NCBI RefSeq assembly: GCF_000756655.1
Contig: NZ_ARXU01000001.1
Location: forward strand, 1 to 64,000
DNA length: 64,000 bases
Direction: 5' to 3'
Origin: Alcanivorax jadensis T9
GTDB taxonomy: Bacteria; Pseudomonadota; Gammaproteobacteria; Pseudomonadales; Alcanivoracaceae
Below are positions 9,005 to 17,031 of this stretch, in pieces. Below the pieces are notes generated by a model. That model searched no databases and was not told where the DNA came from. It saw only the letters and a list, made by a program, of their open reading frames with translations. Each line of letters begins with the position of its first letter. Position 1 is the stretch's first letter. A program made the translations under genes and the position numbers.

Positions 9005-9352
9005 ATGGCTAAGTTGAGCAAACTGAACCCCCTCGCTGCGACTGTTGGTGCCGCTGTTGTGGCTTCCGCACTTTCCGCTCCTGTGGCGATGGCTGCAGAA
9101 AATCCGTTCGCAGCCGCTGATCTGCAAGCCGGTTACCAATTGGCTGGTGCCCACGCTGAAGGTAAGTGTGGTGAAGGCAAATGCGGTGACAAGAAAGCAG
9201 AAGGTAGCTGCGGCGAAAAAAGTGGCGAAGGTAGCTGTGGTGAAAAAAGCGCTGAAGGTAGCTGCGGCGAGAAAAGCGCCGAGGGCAAATGTGGCGATGA
9301 CAAGAAAGGCGAAGGCAAGTGTGGTGAAGGCAAATGCGGCGGTGGTGCCTAA
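9005..9352 (+). CDS. hvfA: HvfA-type secreted Cys-rich precursor protein with eight EG(K/S)CG motifs
   Basis: 115 aa. Residues 1-30 form a signal peptide with likely cleavage after AMA (AMA|AENPF). Residues 52-112 are a low-complexity tract with eight motifs: EGKCG five times and EGSCG three times. Their cysteines are 55, 60, 69, 78, 87, 96, 106 and 111, and there are no others. This matches the bufferin/HvfA class of ribosomally made peptides whose EGKCG cysteines are oxidatively modified by an MNIO enzyme to heterocycle-containing copper ligands (family knowledge). Predicted role here: periplasmic or secreted copper binding. GGAGACTGAAC precedes the ATG at 9005. First gene of a four-gene operon; the enzyme gene starts 18 bp after its stop. 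Confidence 0.85.
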   Translation: MAKLSKLNPLAATVGAAVVASALSAPVAMAAENPFAAADLQAGYQLAGAHAEGKCGEGKCGDKKAEGSCGEKSGEGSCGEKSAEGSCGEKSAEGKCGDDKKGEGKCGEGKCGGGA

Positions 9353-9370
9353 TAAGGCAGGAGCTAATGC

Positions 9371-10228
9371 ATGAAACCTGAGACACCAGTGTCCGGAGTG
9401 GGCCTGGGTCTTCGGCGGGCCCTGATGGGCCCGCTTTCTCCGACCCTCGACTCTCCGCAAAGTGCGCCCTTTGATTTTATGGAGGTGGCACCCGAAAACT
9501 GGATACCCATGGGTGGCCGTCTGGCCAAGCAGTTCCGTGCCTTCACGGAGCAATTTCCCTTTGTGACCCATGGCCTTAGCCTGTCCCTTGGCGGGCCTGA
9601 GCCTCTGGATTTTGAATTATTGAAATCGGTGAAAGGGTTCCTGAAGGAACACAATATTCGCCGTTATACGGAACACCTGAGCTACTGTAGCGACCATGGC
9701 CACCTCTACGATTTGATGCCGATTCCTTTTACGGAAGAGGCAGTACATTACGTGGCAGACAGGGTTCGCCAGGTACAAGATTTTCTTGAGCAGCCCATCG
9801 GCATCGAGCACGTGAGTTACTATGCTGCTCCCGGCGCGGAAATGTCAGAAATCGAGTTCGTTAATGCGGTACTGGAAGAGGCGGACTGTGAGTTGTTGCT
9901 GGATGTGAACAACGCCTACGTGAACAGCATTAACCACGGTTATGACCCCCGCGATTTTATCAGTGCGTTGCCGGGTGAGCGTATCTGTTACGTGCATATC
10001 GCCGGCCACTTTGATGAGGCGGAAGATCTGAAAGTCGATACCCACGGCAGTGCGGTTATTGATCCTGTGTGGGCATTGCTGGAGCATGCCTACCGTGAGT
10101 TTGGTGCCATACCTACCTTGTTGGAGCGGGATTTCAATTTCCCCGGCAATGAAGAGCTGTTCAGTGAGCTTCAGAAAATTGGCCGTTATCAGCATCAGCA
10201 GCCGTCAACGACACGGAAACTGGGATGA
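9371..10228 (+). CDS. hvfB: HvfB: MNIO-family (DUF692) peptide-modifying iron enzyme
   Basis: 285 aa, full length for a DUF692 TIM-barrel protein. Conserved elements in order are EVAPENW (38-44), THGLSLSLGG (66-75), EHLSYC (101-106), EHVSYY (146-151), DVNNAYVNS (178-186), CYVHIAGH (206-213), DTHG (223-226) and LLERDFNFP (250-258). The His, Glu, Asp and Asn in these blocks are the probable ligands of the multinuclear iron centre. MNIO enzymes oxidise cysteines of a peptide substrate with O2 and usually need a partner protein. The substrate should be the EG(K/S)CG protein directly upstream. SD CAGGAGC lies before the ATG. The last 4 bp overlap hvfC (ATGA), suggesting translational coupling. Confidence 0.9.
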   Translation: MKPETPVSGVGLGLRRALMGPLSPTLDSPQSAPFDFMEVAPENWIPMGGRLAKQFRAFTEQFPFVTHGLSLSLGGPEPLDFELLKSVKGFLKEHNIRRYTEHLSYCSDHGHLYDLMPIPFTEEAVHYVADRVRQVQDFLEQPIGIEHVSYYAAPGAEMSEIEFVNAVLEEADCELLLDVNNAYVNSINHGYDPRDFISALPGERICYVHIAGHFDEAEDLKVDTHGSAVIDPVWALLEHAYREFGAIPTLLERDFNFPGNEELFSELQKIGRYQHQQPSTTRKLG

Positions 10229-10995
10229 GCCAGGCCGATTTTCAAACCCTGCAGCGGCGATTTGCGGCACATCTACGCAATCCGCAAAACCACTCAGCCC
10301 CCGGCGATATCGAAGAACGTCGGCTGGATATTTACCGAACGCTTTTTTTCAACAACGTAAACGGTTTTATCATCCAGGGGTTTCCTGTGCTGTATTCCAT
10401 TCTGGATGCGCAGCGTTGGCAACGGCTGGTTCGTACCTTCTTTGATCAGCATGCCTGTCAGACCCCTTATTTTCTGGAAATTCCCCAGGAATTTGTCACC
10501 TTCCTGGCTTCCGGTCAGGGCCTGGAGGAGGGCGATCCGCCTTTCCTGCTGGAACTGGCTCACTATGAGTGGATGGAGCTGGTACTGGATGCGTCTACAG
10601 AAACCTTTCCCGCCACCGGGTTTCATCCCGAGGGCGACCTGTTGCGTGCCATTCCACAGCTAAGCCCCCTTCATGTTGTGTTGAGTTACCAGTACCCGGT
10701 CCATGAAATATGTGCCGAATTTCAACCCCAGACTCCGTTAGAGCAAACGTTGTGGTTATTGGTCTATCGAGGCAGGGATGACAAGGTGCGGTTCATGGAA
10801 ATTAATGCGCCAACCGCCCGGTTGTTACAGCTCATTGATGAAAACCCTGGACTCACAGGGCACCAGGTTGTCGCGATATTGTCGAAAGAGATGCAATTTT
10901 TCGATGTCAGTAAATTGGCGTCTTTTTCTCTGGAAATTCTGCAACAAATGCGTGAACGAGACATCCTTATTGGGACGACACTAAGCAGCCTGTAA
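10225..10995 (+). CDS. hvfC: HvfC: DUF2063 partner protein of the MNIO enzyme
   Basis: 256 aa. The N-terminal DUF2063 domain has the family pattern of a helical start (FQTLQRRFAAHLR), RLDIYRTLFFNNVNGFI and FPVLYSIL, then YFLEIPQEFVTFL and ELAHYEWMEL. The C-terminal half resembles the precursor-recognition module of MNIO partners and ends in a winged-helix-like segment (ARLLQLIDENPGLTGHQVV). The old family name calls it putative DNA-binding, but in bufferin-type operons it works as partner of the DUF692 enzyme and binds the precursor (family knowledge). It overlaps hvfB by 4 bp and lies 9 bp before the DoxX gene. No membrane segment is seen. Confidence 0.85.
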   Translation: MSQADFQTLQRRFAAHLRNPQNHSAPGDIEERRLDIYRTLFFNNVNGFIIQGFPVLYSILDAQRWQRLVRTFFDQHACQTPYFLEIPQEFVTFLASGQGLEEGDPPFLLELAHYEWMELVLDASTETFPATGFHPEGDLLRAIPQLSPLHVVLSYQYPVHEICAEFQPQTPLEQTLWLLVYRGRDDKVRFMEINAPTARLLQLIDENPGLTGHQVVAILSKEMQFFDVSKLASFSLEILQQMRERDILIGTTLSSL

Positions 10996-11004
10996 GGATT
11001 CCTG

Positions 11005-11655
11005 ATGAGCAACGCGTTATTGTTTTCTATTCATGATGTGCTGAATCGTACCCGTTCCCTGGATTTCCTGGCGCCTCTGGCGCTGCGCTTGTATCTGGCT
11101 CCGGTAATGATCAGTGCCGGATACAACAAGGCTGTAAGTTTCGACAGCACGGTCGCCTGGTTCGGAAACCAGGAATGGGGGTTGGGCTTGCCCTTCCCGG
11201 CGTTATTGGCTTTTTTGGCTACCGCGACAGAGCTGTTGGGTGGGGTGCTTTTACTCCTAGGGCTACTGACCCGGTACATCACATTGCCGCTTATGTTTAC
11301 CATGCTTGTTGCCATGGCAACGGTGCATTGGCAGCACGGGTGGTTTGCAATCGCACCCTCTGACCCTGCTACCAGCACGGCATTACCGTTGGCCCAGGTG
11401 GGCTTTCCCGGGGCTCAGGCCAGCCTGGAGAACAGTGAGGCTGTGGGTGAGCGGTTAAAACGAGCCAAGATGATTCTGCGTGAACATGGTAATTACCCCT
11501 GGCTGACGGAAAAGGGCAACTTGGTCGTTCTTAACAATGGCATCGAATTCGCTGCTACCTATTTCATCATGCTTCTGGTGCTGTTCTTTTACGGGGCTGG
11601 CCGATATCTGAGCCTGGATTATTGGTTCGCTCGCCGCCTGTCCCGGCCGGTTTAA
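11005..11655 (+). CDS. hvfD: HvfD: DoxX family membrane protein
   Basis: 216 aa with about four membrane segments, including ALRLYLAPVMISAGYNK, LLAFLATATELLGGVLLLLG, LPLMFTMLVAMATVHW and FIMLLVLFFYG. The GYNK near the N-terminus and the ATATELLGG block are typical DoxX features. A soluble insertion of about 60 residues (WFAIAPSDPATS to NLVVLNNGIE) separates the third and fourth segments. DoxX proteins are regular fourth members of hvf/bufferin operons, probably with a redox, quinone-linked or export role that is not settled. SD AAGGATTCCTG precedes the ATG. Last gene of the operon; a GC-rich hairpin follows. Confidence 0.85.
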   Translation: MSNALLFSIHDVLNRTRSLDFLAPLALRLYLAPVMISAGYNKAVSFDSTVAWFGNQEWGLGLPFPALLAFLATATELLGGVLLLLGLLTRYITLPLMFTMLVAMATVHWQHGWFAIAPSDPATSTALPLAQVGFPGAQASLENSEAVGERLKRAKMILREHGNYPWLTEKGNLVVLNNGIEFAATYFIMLLVLFFYGAGRYLSLDYWFARRLSRPV

Positions 11656-11679
11656 GGGAGCGATAGCATTGTAGATTGC

Positions 11680-11703
11680 TCGCCCCCCTGTTCGGGGGGG
11701 CGA
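11680..11703 (+). terminator. GC-rich hairpin at the end of the HvfABCD-type operon
   Basis: Stem TCGCCCCCC / GGGGGGCGA with a 6-nt loop, 25 bp after the DoxX stop. There is no T-run behind it, so it may be a weak terminator or a 3'-end stabiliser. Confidence 0.5.
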
Positions 11704-11712
11704 CAGGGTCGC

Positions 11713-11718
11713 TATAAT
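11713..11718 (+). promoter_or_regulatory. Consensus -10 box upstream of mlaA
   Basis: TATAAT at 11713-11718, 23-29 bp before the mlaA start. No good -35 is found at the right distance because the GC-rich hairpin occupies that place. A start here would leave a leader of about 20 nt. Confidence 0.5.
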
Positions 11719-11740
11719 GCTGCGTCTATGACTTTTCGGG

Positions 11741-12517
11741 GTGACCGTGCGTTATTTCCTACTGACTGTATTGCTGAGTGTTTCCTGCGCCGTCGCTGGC
11801 GCGGAAGGTGAAGACTGGGGTGATGCCTCTTCTCCCTTCGATGCTCCCAAAGGCAGCGAGCCAAAGGATGACGACCCCTGGGAAGACATCAACCGCAAGA
11901 TCTTTGCCTTCAACGAAACCCTCGACAAATACGCCCTCAAACCCGCCGCCAAGGGCTATCGCAAGGCGACACCAAGCTGGTTTGATGACACCGTGACCCG
12001 CTTCTTCGAGAATCTGCGGGATTTTCGTAGCGGTCTGAACAGTGTGTTGCAGTGGCGGTGGGGCCATGCCGGCCACAACTTTGGCCGTTTTACTGTCAAC
12101 AGTACCCTGGGCATCGGAGGTCTGTTTGATGTGGCCAGCAAGGTCGATCTGGACAAGCACAATACCGACCTGGGCCTGACCTTCGCTCGCTGGGGGATTC
12201 CGGAAGGTAATTACCTGGTGCTACCTTTCTGGGGGCCGTCCACAGTTCGCGATGCCGCGTCAATTATCCCCGAAGATTACATGCGCCCTCGCCATTACAT
12301 CGAACATGACCTGACGCGCTACAGTCTTACGGCGTTGTACGTGGTGGATTTGCGTGCGGATCTGCTGGACCTGGAGCGCAATATCGTTGGTGACCGTTAC
12401 ACCTTCCTGCGCAATGCCTACCTGCAGCGCCGCCGCTTTGAATCCGGCGATGCCCCTTCTTTGCGTTTCCCGGATGTGGAACAGCGAGATTCGGAGCTGG
12501 AAGATGAGGGGTGGTGA
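11741..12517 (+). CDS. mlaA: MlaA/VacJ family outer-membrane lipid asymmetry protein
   Basis: 258 aa. After a hydrophobic leader and an acidic linker come the family hallmarks DPWEDINRKIFAFNE, a long helical core with NSTLGIGGLFDVAS, TFARWGIPEGNYLVLPFWGPSTVRDA, and a C-terminal LLDLE-R-LRNAYLQRRR segment. MlaA sits in the outer membrane with porins and removes phospholipids from the outer leaflet, passing them to MlaC. Starts are GTG at 11741 or GTG at 11747; the second has GGGGTGA at good spacing. Odd point: MlaA is usually a lipoprotein, but here the only leader Cys is in LSVSC, a poor lipobox, so signal peptidase I cleavage near AVAGA is possible. The mlaBCDEF genes are not nearby. Confidence 0.9.
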   Translation: MTVRYFLLTVLLSVSCAVAGAEGEDWGDASSPFDAPKGSEPKDDDPWEDINRKIFAFNETLDKYALKPAAKGYRKATPSWFDDTVTRFFENLRDFRSGLNSVLQWRWGHAGHNFGRFTVNSTLGIGGLFDVASKVDLDKHNTDLGLTFARWGIPEGNYLVLPFWGPSTVRDAASIIPEDYMRPRHYIEHDLTRYSLTALYVVDLRADLLDLERNIVGDRYTFLRNAYLQRRRFESGDAPSLRFPDVEQRDSELEDEGW

Positions 12518-12519
12518 AG

Positions 12520-12684
12520 CAATTGATAATTGAGAATGGATAATTGATAACGGCACGGAACAGGTTGTCAGTTGTCATCAACGCAAGAGGCCGCGGTTCA
12601 GGTTTGATCGCGGCCTCTTGCGTTTTATGTTGGTAGCAAGATCATTCGCGCAGCTATCAATTATCAACTATCCATTATCAATTG
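12520..12684. repeat. AT-rich inverted repeat flanking the mlaA terminator
   Basis: CAATTGATAATTGAGAATGG at 12520-12539, continuing to 12549, is mirrored by the reverse complement at 12655-12684 with a few mismatches. A related sequence (AATAGTTGAGAATGAATAAC) follows the M61 gene near 3382. The right arm runs into the 3' end of the TerB-like gene. The dispersed copies suggest a small mobile or REP-like sequence. Confidence 0.6.
12581..12626 (+). terminator. Terminator of mlaA
   Basis: Perfect 15-bp stem (12581-12595 with 12609-12623, ACGCAAGAGGCCGCG), 13-nt loop, then a short T run. It lies inside the AT-rich inverted repeat. Confidence 0.75.
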
Positions 12685-13118
12685 AATTCAGTTGCTTTAA
12701 GCTTAGCCCGAATGTAGTCCCCATGAGACACATACAGCAAATCGCTGACCCGGCGGATCAGGTGTTCTTCGTGGGCATCTGCATGGCCGTCGGCAGCGGC
12801 CATGGCCCACATTTCCTCGATCAGTGTGACCCTGGGTTCCGGTCCCCAGTGATCGCGAAGGGGGCGAGTGAATTCGAACAGATCGGTGGCCTGGTCCACG
12901 CGGTTTTCCAGTTCCGTGAGGATGTCATCCATTTCCTGTGGGTCCAGATGCCAGTGCTTTTCCACCGCCTGGATCAGGCGTTGTGATTCTTCCGGGGCCA
13001 CGGTGCCGTCGGTGCGAGCCACTTCCAGCAGCAGGGCGGCCGCCGCCCGGTGCAGGTCGTGCTCGCTGGTCTGTTGTTGGGGCTGGTCGGGGCGAAAGAG
13101 TCGGTTCAACCAATTCAA
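12678..13118 (-). CDS. TerB-family (tellurite-resistance-like) cytosolic protein
   Basis: 146 aa. After a basic N-terminus and a Gln-rich linker, residues 25-135 form an all-helical TerB-like domain with two acidic-loop signatures, ARTDGTVAPEE and AAADGHADAHEE, which are probable metal-binding or structural loops. Function is not established; the tellurite label comes from the domain name only. The start is TTG at 13118, which overlaps the transaldolase stop (TTGA) and follows a strong GGAGGAAGG, so translation is probably coupled to tal. The 3' end lies in an AT-rich repeat. Confidence 0.75.
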   Translation of the reverse strand: MNWLNRLFRPDQPQQQTSEHDLHRAAAALLLEVARTDGTVAPEESQRLIQAVEKHWHLDPQEMDDILTELENRVDQATDLFEFTRPLRDHWGPEPRVTLIEEMWAMAAADGHADAHEEHLIRRVSDLLYVSHGDYIRAKLKATEFN

Positions 13119-14065
13119 ATTACACCTTCCTCCTGCAATAGGGTTTCCAGCGCCACTTGGTCTTTGGCGAAGCGGCGGATGCCATCGGCAAGCAGGTCAC
13201 TGGCCATGGCATCATCATTGAGTTGCCAGCGGAAGGCGGCCTCGGTAATGGCGTGCCAATCGTCTTCCGGGGCCACCAGCTCCGCATCCAGTACTTGAGT
13301 CAGACTACCGGTATCGGCGGCCAGTTCCCCCAGCAAGGCCGGGCTGATAGTGAGCTTGTCGCAGCCGGCCAGGGCTTCGATCTGGCCGGCGTTGCGGAAG
13401 CTGGCGCCCATCACGATGGTCTCCAGGCCGCGCGCCTTGAAGGTGCGGTAGATCTGGCGCACGGACTGCACGCCCGGATCGTCATCGGCAGTGGCCATTT
13501 CCATACCCTGTTTGCGGTGCCAGTCGAAGATACGGCCCACGAAGGGAGAGATCAGGGTGGCGCCGGCTTCTGCCGCAGCCAGGCCCTGGGTCTGATTGAA
13601 CACCAGGGTTACATTGCAGCGGGTGCCTTCCTCTTCCAGCACTTCTACTGCGCGGATCCCTTCCCAGGTGGCCGCAGTCTTGATCAGGATGCGCGACGGG
13701 TCCACGTCCAGTTCCCGATAGATGGCCATCAATCGACGAGCCTTTTCCACGGTGGCGCGAGTGTCAAAGGACAAGCGTGCGTCCACTTCGCTGGAGACCC
13801 GGCCTGGAACCCGTTCAAGGATTGCCTGACCGGCCAGGCAGGCGTAGCAGTCCGTCAGCCAGTCCATCTCGCCGCCATGACCCAGAGTGCGGCATAAATC
13901 TGCCGCCTGTTGCAGCATCGGCCGATAGCGTTCGTCACGGGCAGCCGCCAGTAGCAGGGAAGGGTTGGTAGTGGCATCTTCCGGCGCCAGTTCGGCGATC
14001 ATGTCCAGATCACCGGTATCGGCGACCAGAGAGGTCCATTGGGCTAGCTGTTCGCGTTTGTTCAC
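13115..14065 (-). CDS. tal: Transaldolase (TalB type)
   Basis: 316 aa, the standard length for TalA/TalB. It carries EDATTNPSLLL, the Schiff-base lysine in ILIKTAATWEG, and VTLVFNQTQGLAAAEAGATLISPFVGRI in the usual order. It transfers a dihydroxyacetone unit between sedoheptulose 7-phosphate and glyceraldehyde 3-phosphate in the non-oxidative pentose phosphate pathway. I chose GTG at 14065 (protein starting MNKREQLAQ) because AAAGGAACGG lies 8 bp upstream and the length fits; an in-frame ATG at 14113 would add 16 unusual residues. It is coupled to the TerB-like gene by a 4-bp overlap. Confidence 0.93.
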   Translation of the reverse strand: MNKREQLAQWTSLVADTGDLDMIAELAPEDATTNPSLLLAAARDERYRPMLQQAADLCRTLGHGGEMDWLTDCYACLAGQAILERVPGRVSSEVDARLSFDTRATVEKARRLMAIYRELDVDPSRILIKTAATWEGIRAVEVLEEEGTRCNVTLVFNQTQGLAAAEAGATLISPFVGRIFDWHRKQGMEMATADDDPGVQSVRQIYRTFKARGLETIVMGASFRNAGQIEALAGCDKLTISPALLGELAADTGSLTQVLDAELVAPEDDWHAITEAAFRWQLNDDAMASDLLADGIRRFAKDQVALETLLQEEGVI

Positions 14066-14137
14066 GGTATCCGTTCCTTTCAGTGTCATGGCGGGCGATA
14101 GGGTAAAGGCCAACTATGACAGGGGCTTTTCTGTGCC

Positions 14138-14234
14138 GTAGGAGCGGCGTTCTCTGTGTCCTGCGGCTATGGGCCGCGAACAGTTCCTGGGGAAGTGTTC
14201 GCAAGCAGATTCGCGGCTCTAGCGCCGCTCCTAC
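14138..14234. repeat. REP-like palindromic element, copy C
   Basis: GTAGGAGCGGCG at the left end and CGCCGCTCCTAC at the right, with inner GGGCCGCGAA / TTCGCGGCTC complementarity. It lies between tal and dusA, both on the minus strand, and could form a hairpin at the dusA mRNA end. Confidence 0.75.
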
Positions 14235-14256
14235 GGAGATATAACGTACTGACAGG

Positions 14257-15285
14257 CTAAGGCAGTTGTGCCAAAGCGTCCATGAGCACTTGCGGGGTGG
14301 TGTCCGGCTTGTGCATGTTTTCGCTCAAGTGTCGTCGGAAGCGACGGGCGCCCGGTTCACCCTGGAACAGGTTGAGAATATGGCGCAGGGAATGCTTGGG
14401 CGCATGGCCCAGTGCGTAGCGACGCTCCACATAGGGCAGGAATTGTTCGGCTACATCCCGGCGGCTGGGTACAGGGTGCTCATCCGCAAACACGATGCGA
14501 TCCGCGTCGGCCAGGAAGTAGGGGTTCTGGTAAGCCTCGCGACCAATCATCACGCCATCCACGTCGCCCATGTGCTCGTGCACCTCGTCCAGAGTCTTCA
14601 CGCCACCGTTGAGGACGATCTCCATATGCGGGAAGGCCTGCTTGATGGCATAGGCGCGCTGATAGATGAGCGGAGGGATCTCCCGGTTTTCCTTGGGCGA
14701 CAGGCCGGAAAGGATGGCCTTGCGGGCATGAATGGTGAGGCTGGTGCAGCCGGCCTGTTCCATGCGGGTCACAAACCGGTAGAGAAAATCGTAATCATCC
14801 TGGTCATCAATGCCGATGCGGGTCTTTACCGTCACCGGCACACTGACGGCTGCCTGCATGGTTTCCACGCACTGGCCCACCAGTTCCGGCTCGGCCATCA
14901 GAATGGCGCCGATCTTGCCCTGCTGTACCCGATCCGACGGGCAGCCCACATTGAGATTGATTTCGTCGTACCCGTATTGCTCGGCAATCCGGGCCGCTTC
15001 GGCCAGATCCCGGGGCTCGCCGCCGCCAAGCTGCAGGGCTACCGGATGCTCTTCGTCATTGAACGCCAGAAACCGCTCACGATCGCCGCGCAGAATCGCC
15101 TGGGCCACCACCATTTCGGTATAGAGCAGGGTGTGGCGGGTAATCAACCGGGCCAGAAACCGGTAGTCCCGGGTGGTCCAGTCCATCATCGGCGCCACGG
15201 ACAGGCGTCGGTCCGGCTGTTGTAGTGGGGTTGTCGTTGTCAGAGTGTGATTCATGCAAGGCGGCAAGCGGGTGTCAGAGGGCAT
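14257..15285 (-). CDS. dusA: tRNA-dihydrouridine(20/20a) synthase DusA
   Basis: 342 aa FMN-dependent TIM-barrel enzyme that reduces U20/U20a in the tRNA D-loop. Visible are LSVAPMMDWTTRDYR, TEMVVAQAILRGDR, NLNVGCPSDRVQQGKIGAILM with the catalytic Cys, HARKAILSGLSPKENR, and the FMN phosphate-binding NGGVKTL and GVMIGREAYQNP. The SPKENR block separates DusA from DusB and DusC. The start is uncertain: ATG at 15285 or ATG at 15255 (protein starting MNHTL), neither with a good Shine-Dalgarno; the first about 28 residues are not conserved-looking. Monocistronic, with copy C of the palindromic repeat after it. Confidence 0.93.
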   Translation of the reverse strand: MPSDTRLPPCMNHTLTTTTPLQQPDRRLSVAPMMDWTTRDYRFLARLITRHTLLYTEMVVAQAILRGDRERFLAFNDEEHPVALQLGGGEPRDLAEAARIAEQYGYDEINLNVGCPSDRVQQGKIGAILMAEPELVGQCVETMQAAVSVPVTVKTRIGIDDQDDYDFLYRFVTRMEQAGCTSLTIHARKAILSGLSPKENREIPPLIYQRAYAIKQAFPHMEIVLNGGVKTLDEVHEHMGDVDGVMIGREAYQNPYFLADADRIVFADEHPVPSRRDVAEQFLPYVERRYALGHAPKHSLRHILNLFQGEPGARRFRRHLSENMHKPDTTPQVLMDALAQLP

Positions 15286-15536
15286 TATTGTCGCATGTTG
15301 TTGCGCGTGGGCGTAGGGGGGACGGCGGCGTTGCCTGTCAAAGCCGGGTTCGCTCTGCTAAACTCCGCGCCTTTCCAAATCACTCGAGACTGTTCATGAC
15401 CCTCCCACGGTTGAGTCCGCCCTAGTAGACAGCCCGTCTCCGGCTTTGCCGTATGGTGCTTTGCGCCATGTCATCCCGTGTTCTGCTGCTGCGCAGCATC
15501 TTTGTTTGTCGTAATTCCAAAACAGGATTGTTCTCC

Positions 15537-17021
15537 ATGCTTCGATCTATTCAGCAGGAATGGTTCAGTAATATCCGTGGTGATTTGCTGGCCGGTTCCG
15601 TTGTTGCCCTGGCCTTGATTCCCGAGGCAATTGCCTTTTCCATCATTGCCGGTGTGGACCCCAAGGTAGGGTTGTACGCCTCCTTTTGTATCGCTGTAGT
15701 CATTGCGTTTGTCGGCGGGCGCCCGGGGATGATTTCGGCGGCGACCGGGGCCATGGCCTTGGTGATGGTGACCTTGGTGAAAGACCATGGCCTGCAATAT
15801 CTGCTGGCGGCAACCGTGCTGACGGGTGTCTTGCAGATTATTGCCGGCTTCCTGCAGCTTGGTAATCTCATGCGTTTTGTCTCCCGCTCCGTGGTCACCG
15901 GCTTTGTGAATGCGCTGGCGATTCTGATCTTCATGGCGCAGTTGCCGGAGCTTGTTGGGGTGACATGGCATGTCTATGCCATGGTCGTGGCGGGTCTGGC
16001 GATCATTTATTTGCTGCCGCTGCTGACCACGGCGGTACCGTCTCCGCTGATCTGTATCGTCGTGATTACCGGCATCGCCATGTATCTCGGCCTGGATGTA
16101 CCTACTGTCGGTGACAAGGGCGATTTGCCGGATAGCCTCCCGGTGTTCCTGTTGCCTGATATCCCTCTTAACCTGGAAACCCTGAAAATCATCCTGCCGT
16201 ATTCACTGGCTCTGGCCGTGGTAGGCCTGCTGGAATCCATGATGACGGCAACCATCGTTGATGATCTGACCGATACCGATAGCGAGAAGAATCGCGAATG
16301 CAAAGGGCAGGGTGTCGCCAATATCTTCTCTGGTTTCCTGGGCGGCATGGCGGGTTGTGCCATGATTGGCCAGTCCGTGATTAACGTGAAATCCGGTGGC
16401 CGCAAGCGCCTTTCCACCCTGTTTGCCGGCTGCTTCCTGCTGGTGCTGGTGGTGTTCCTGGGCAAGTGGGTGTCCCAGATTCCCATGGCGGCGCTGGTGG
16501 CGGTGATGATCATGGTGTCCATCGGTACCTTCAGTTGGGAGTCCATTACCAACATGACCAAGCATCCGGCGAGCAGTACCGTCGTCATGCTGGCTACCGT
16601 GACTGCCACCGTAGCCACCCATAATCTGGCCATCGGTGTTGGCATCGGCGTGGTACTCAGCGCGCTGTTCTATGCCAACAAGGTGGGTCGTGTTTTCTAT
16701 GTGCGTTCAGACCTGGATGAAATCAATAGCGGTCATCGTCGCTACGAAGTGCTGGGTCAGGTGTTCTTTACCTCAGCGGACCAGTTCATTGCCTCCTTTG
16801 ACTTCAAGGAAGCACTGGATAAAGTGACTATTGATGTGCACCGGTCCCATTTCTGGGATATCACCGCCATTGGCGCCCTGGACAAGGTGATCATCAAGTT
16901 CCGCCGTGAGGGTACCGAGGTGGAGTTGATCGGCCTGAACGAAGCCAGCGCGACTCTGGTGGATAAATTTGCCGTGCACGACAAGCCCGAGGCGGTCGAA
17001 AAACTCATGGGCGGCCACTAG
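15537..17021 (+). CDS. SulP/SLC26 family inorganic anion transporter with STAS domain
   Basis: 494 aa. Ten or more membrane segments run through about residue 385, beginning with [28 protein letters not shown], the SulP signature region. A soluble STAS domain follows ([34 protein letters not shown]). Members carry sulfate, bicarbonate or other anions, often with sodium; the BicA-like subgroup fits the length, but the substrate is unproven. The ATG at 15537 is preceded by CAGGA; an open frame extends 28 codons upstream without signal. The UspA-type gene starts 10 bp after the stop, so the two are probably cotranscribed. Confidence 0.88.
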   Translation: MLRSIQQEWFSNIRGDLLAGSVVALALIPEAIAFSIIAGVDPKVGLYASFCIAVVIAFVGGRPGMISAATGAMALVMVTLVKDHGLQYLLAATVLTGVLQIIAGFLQLGNLMRFVSRSVVTGFVNALAILIFMAQLPELVGVTWHVYAMVVAGLAIIYLLPLLTTAVPSPLICIVVITGIAMYLGLDVPTVGDKGDLPDSLPVFLLPDIPLNLETLKIILPYSLALAVVGLLESMMTATIVDDLTDTDSEKNRECKGQGVANIFSGFLGGMAGCAMIGQSVINVKSGGRKRLSTLFAGCFLLVLVVFLGKWVSQIPMAALVAVMIMVSIGTFSWESITNMTKHPASSTVVMLATVTATVATHNLAIGVGIGVVLSALFYANKVGRVFYVRSDLDEINSGHRRYEVLGQVFFTSADQFIASFDFKEALDKVTIDVHRSHFWDITAIGALDKVIIKFRREGTEVELIGLNEASATLVDKFAVHDKPEAVEKLMGGH

Positions 17022-17031
17022 GAGAAGAACA

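Noticed and set aside
9133-9333. Minus-strand open frame rich in Pro-Ser-His (HLPSPF repeats) opposite the HvfA-type gene
   Set aside because: It is the mirror of the EG(K/S)CG repeat; no SD, no start context, and the plus strand has a signal peptide, an SD and operon position.
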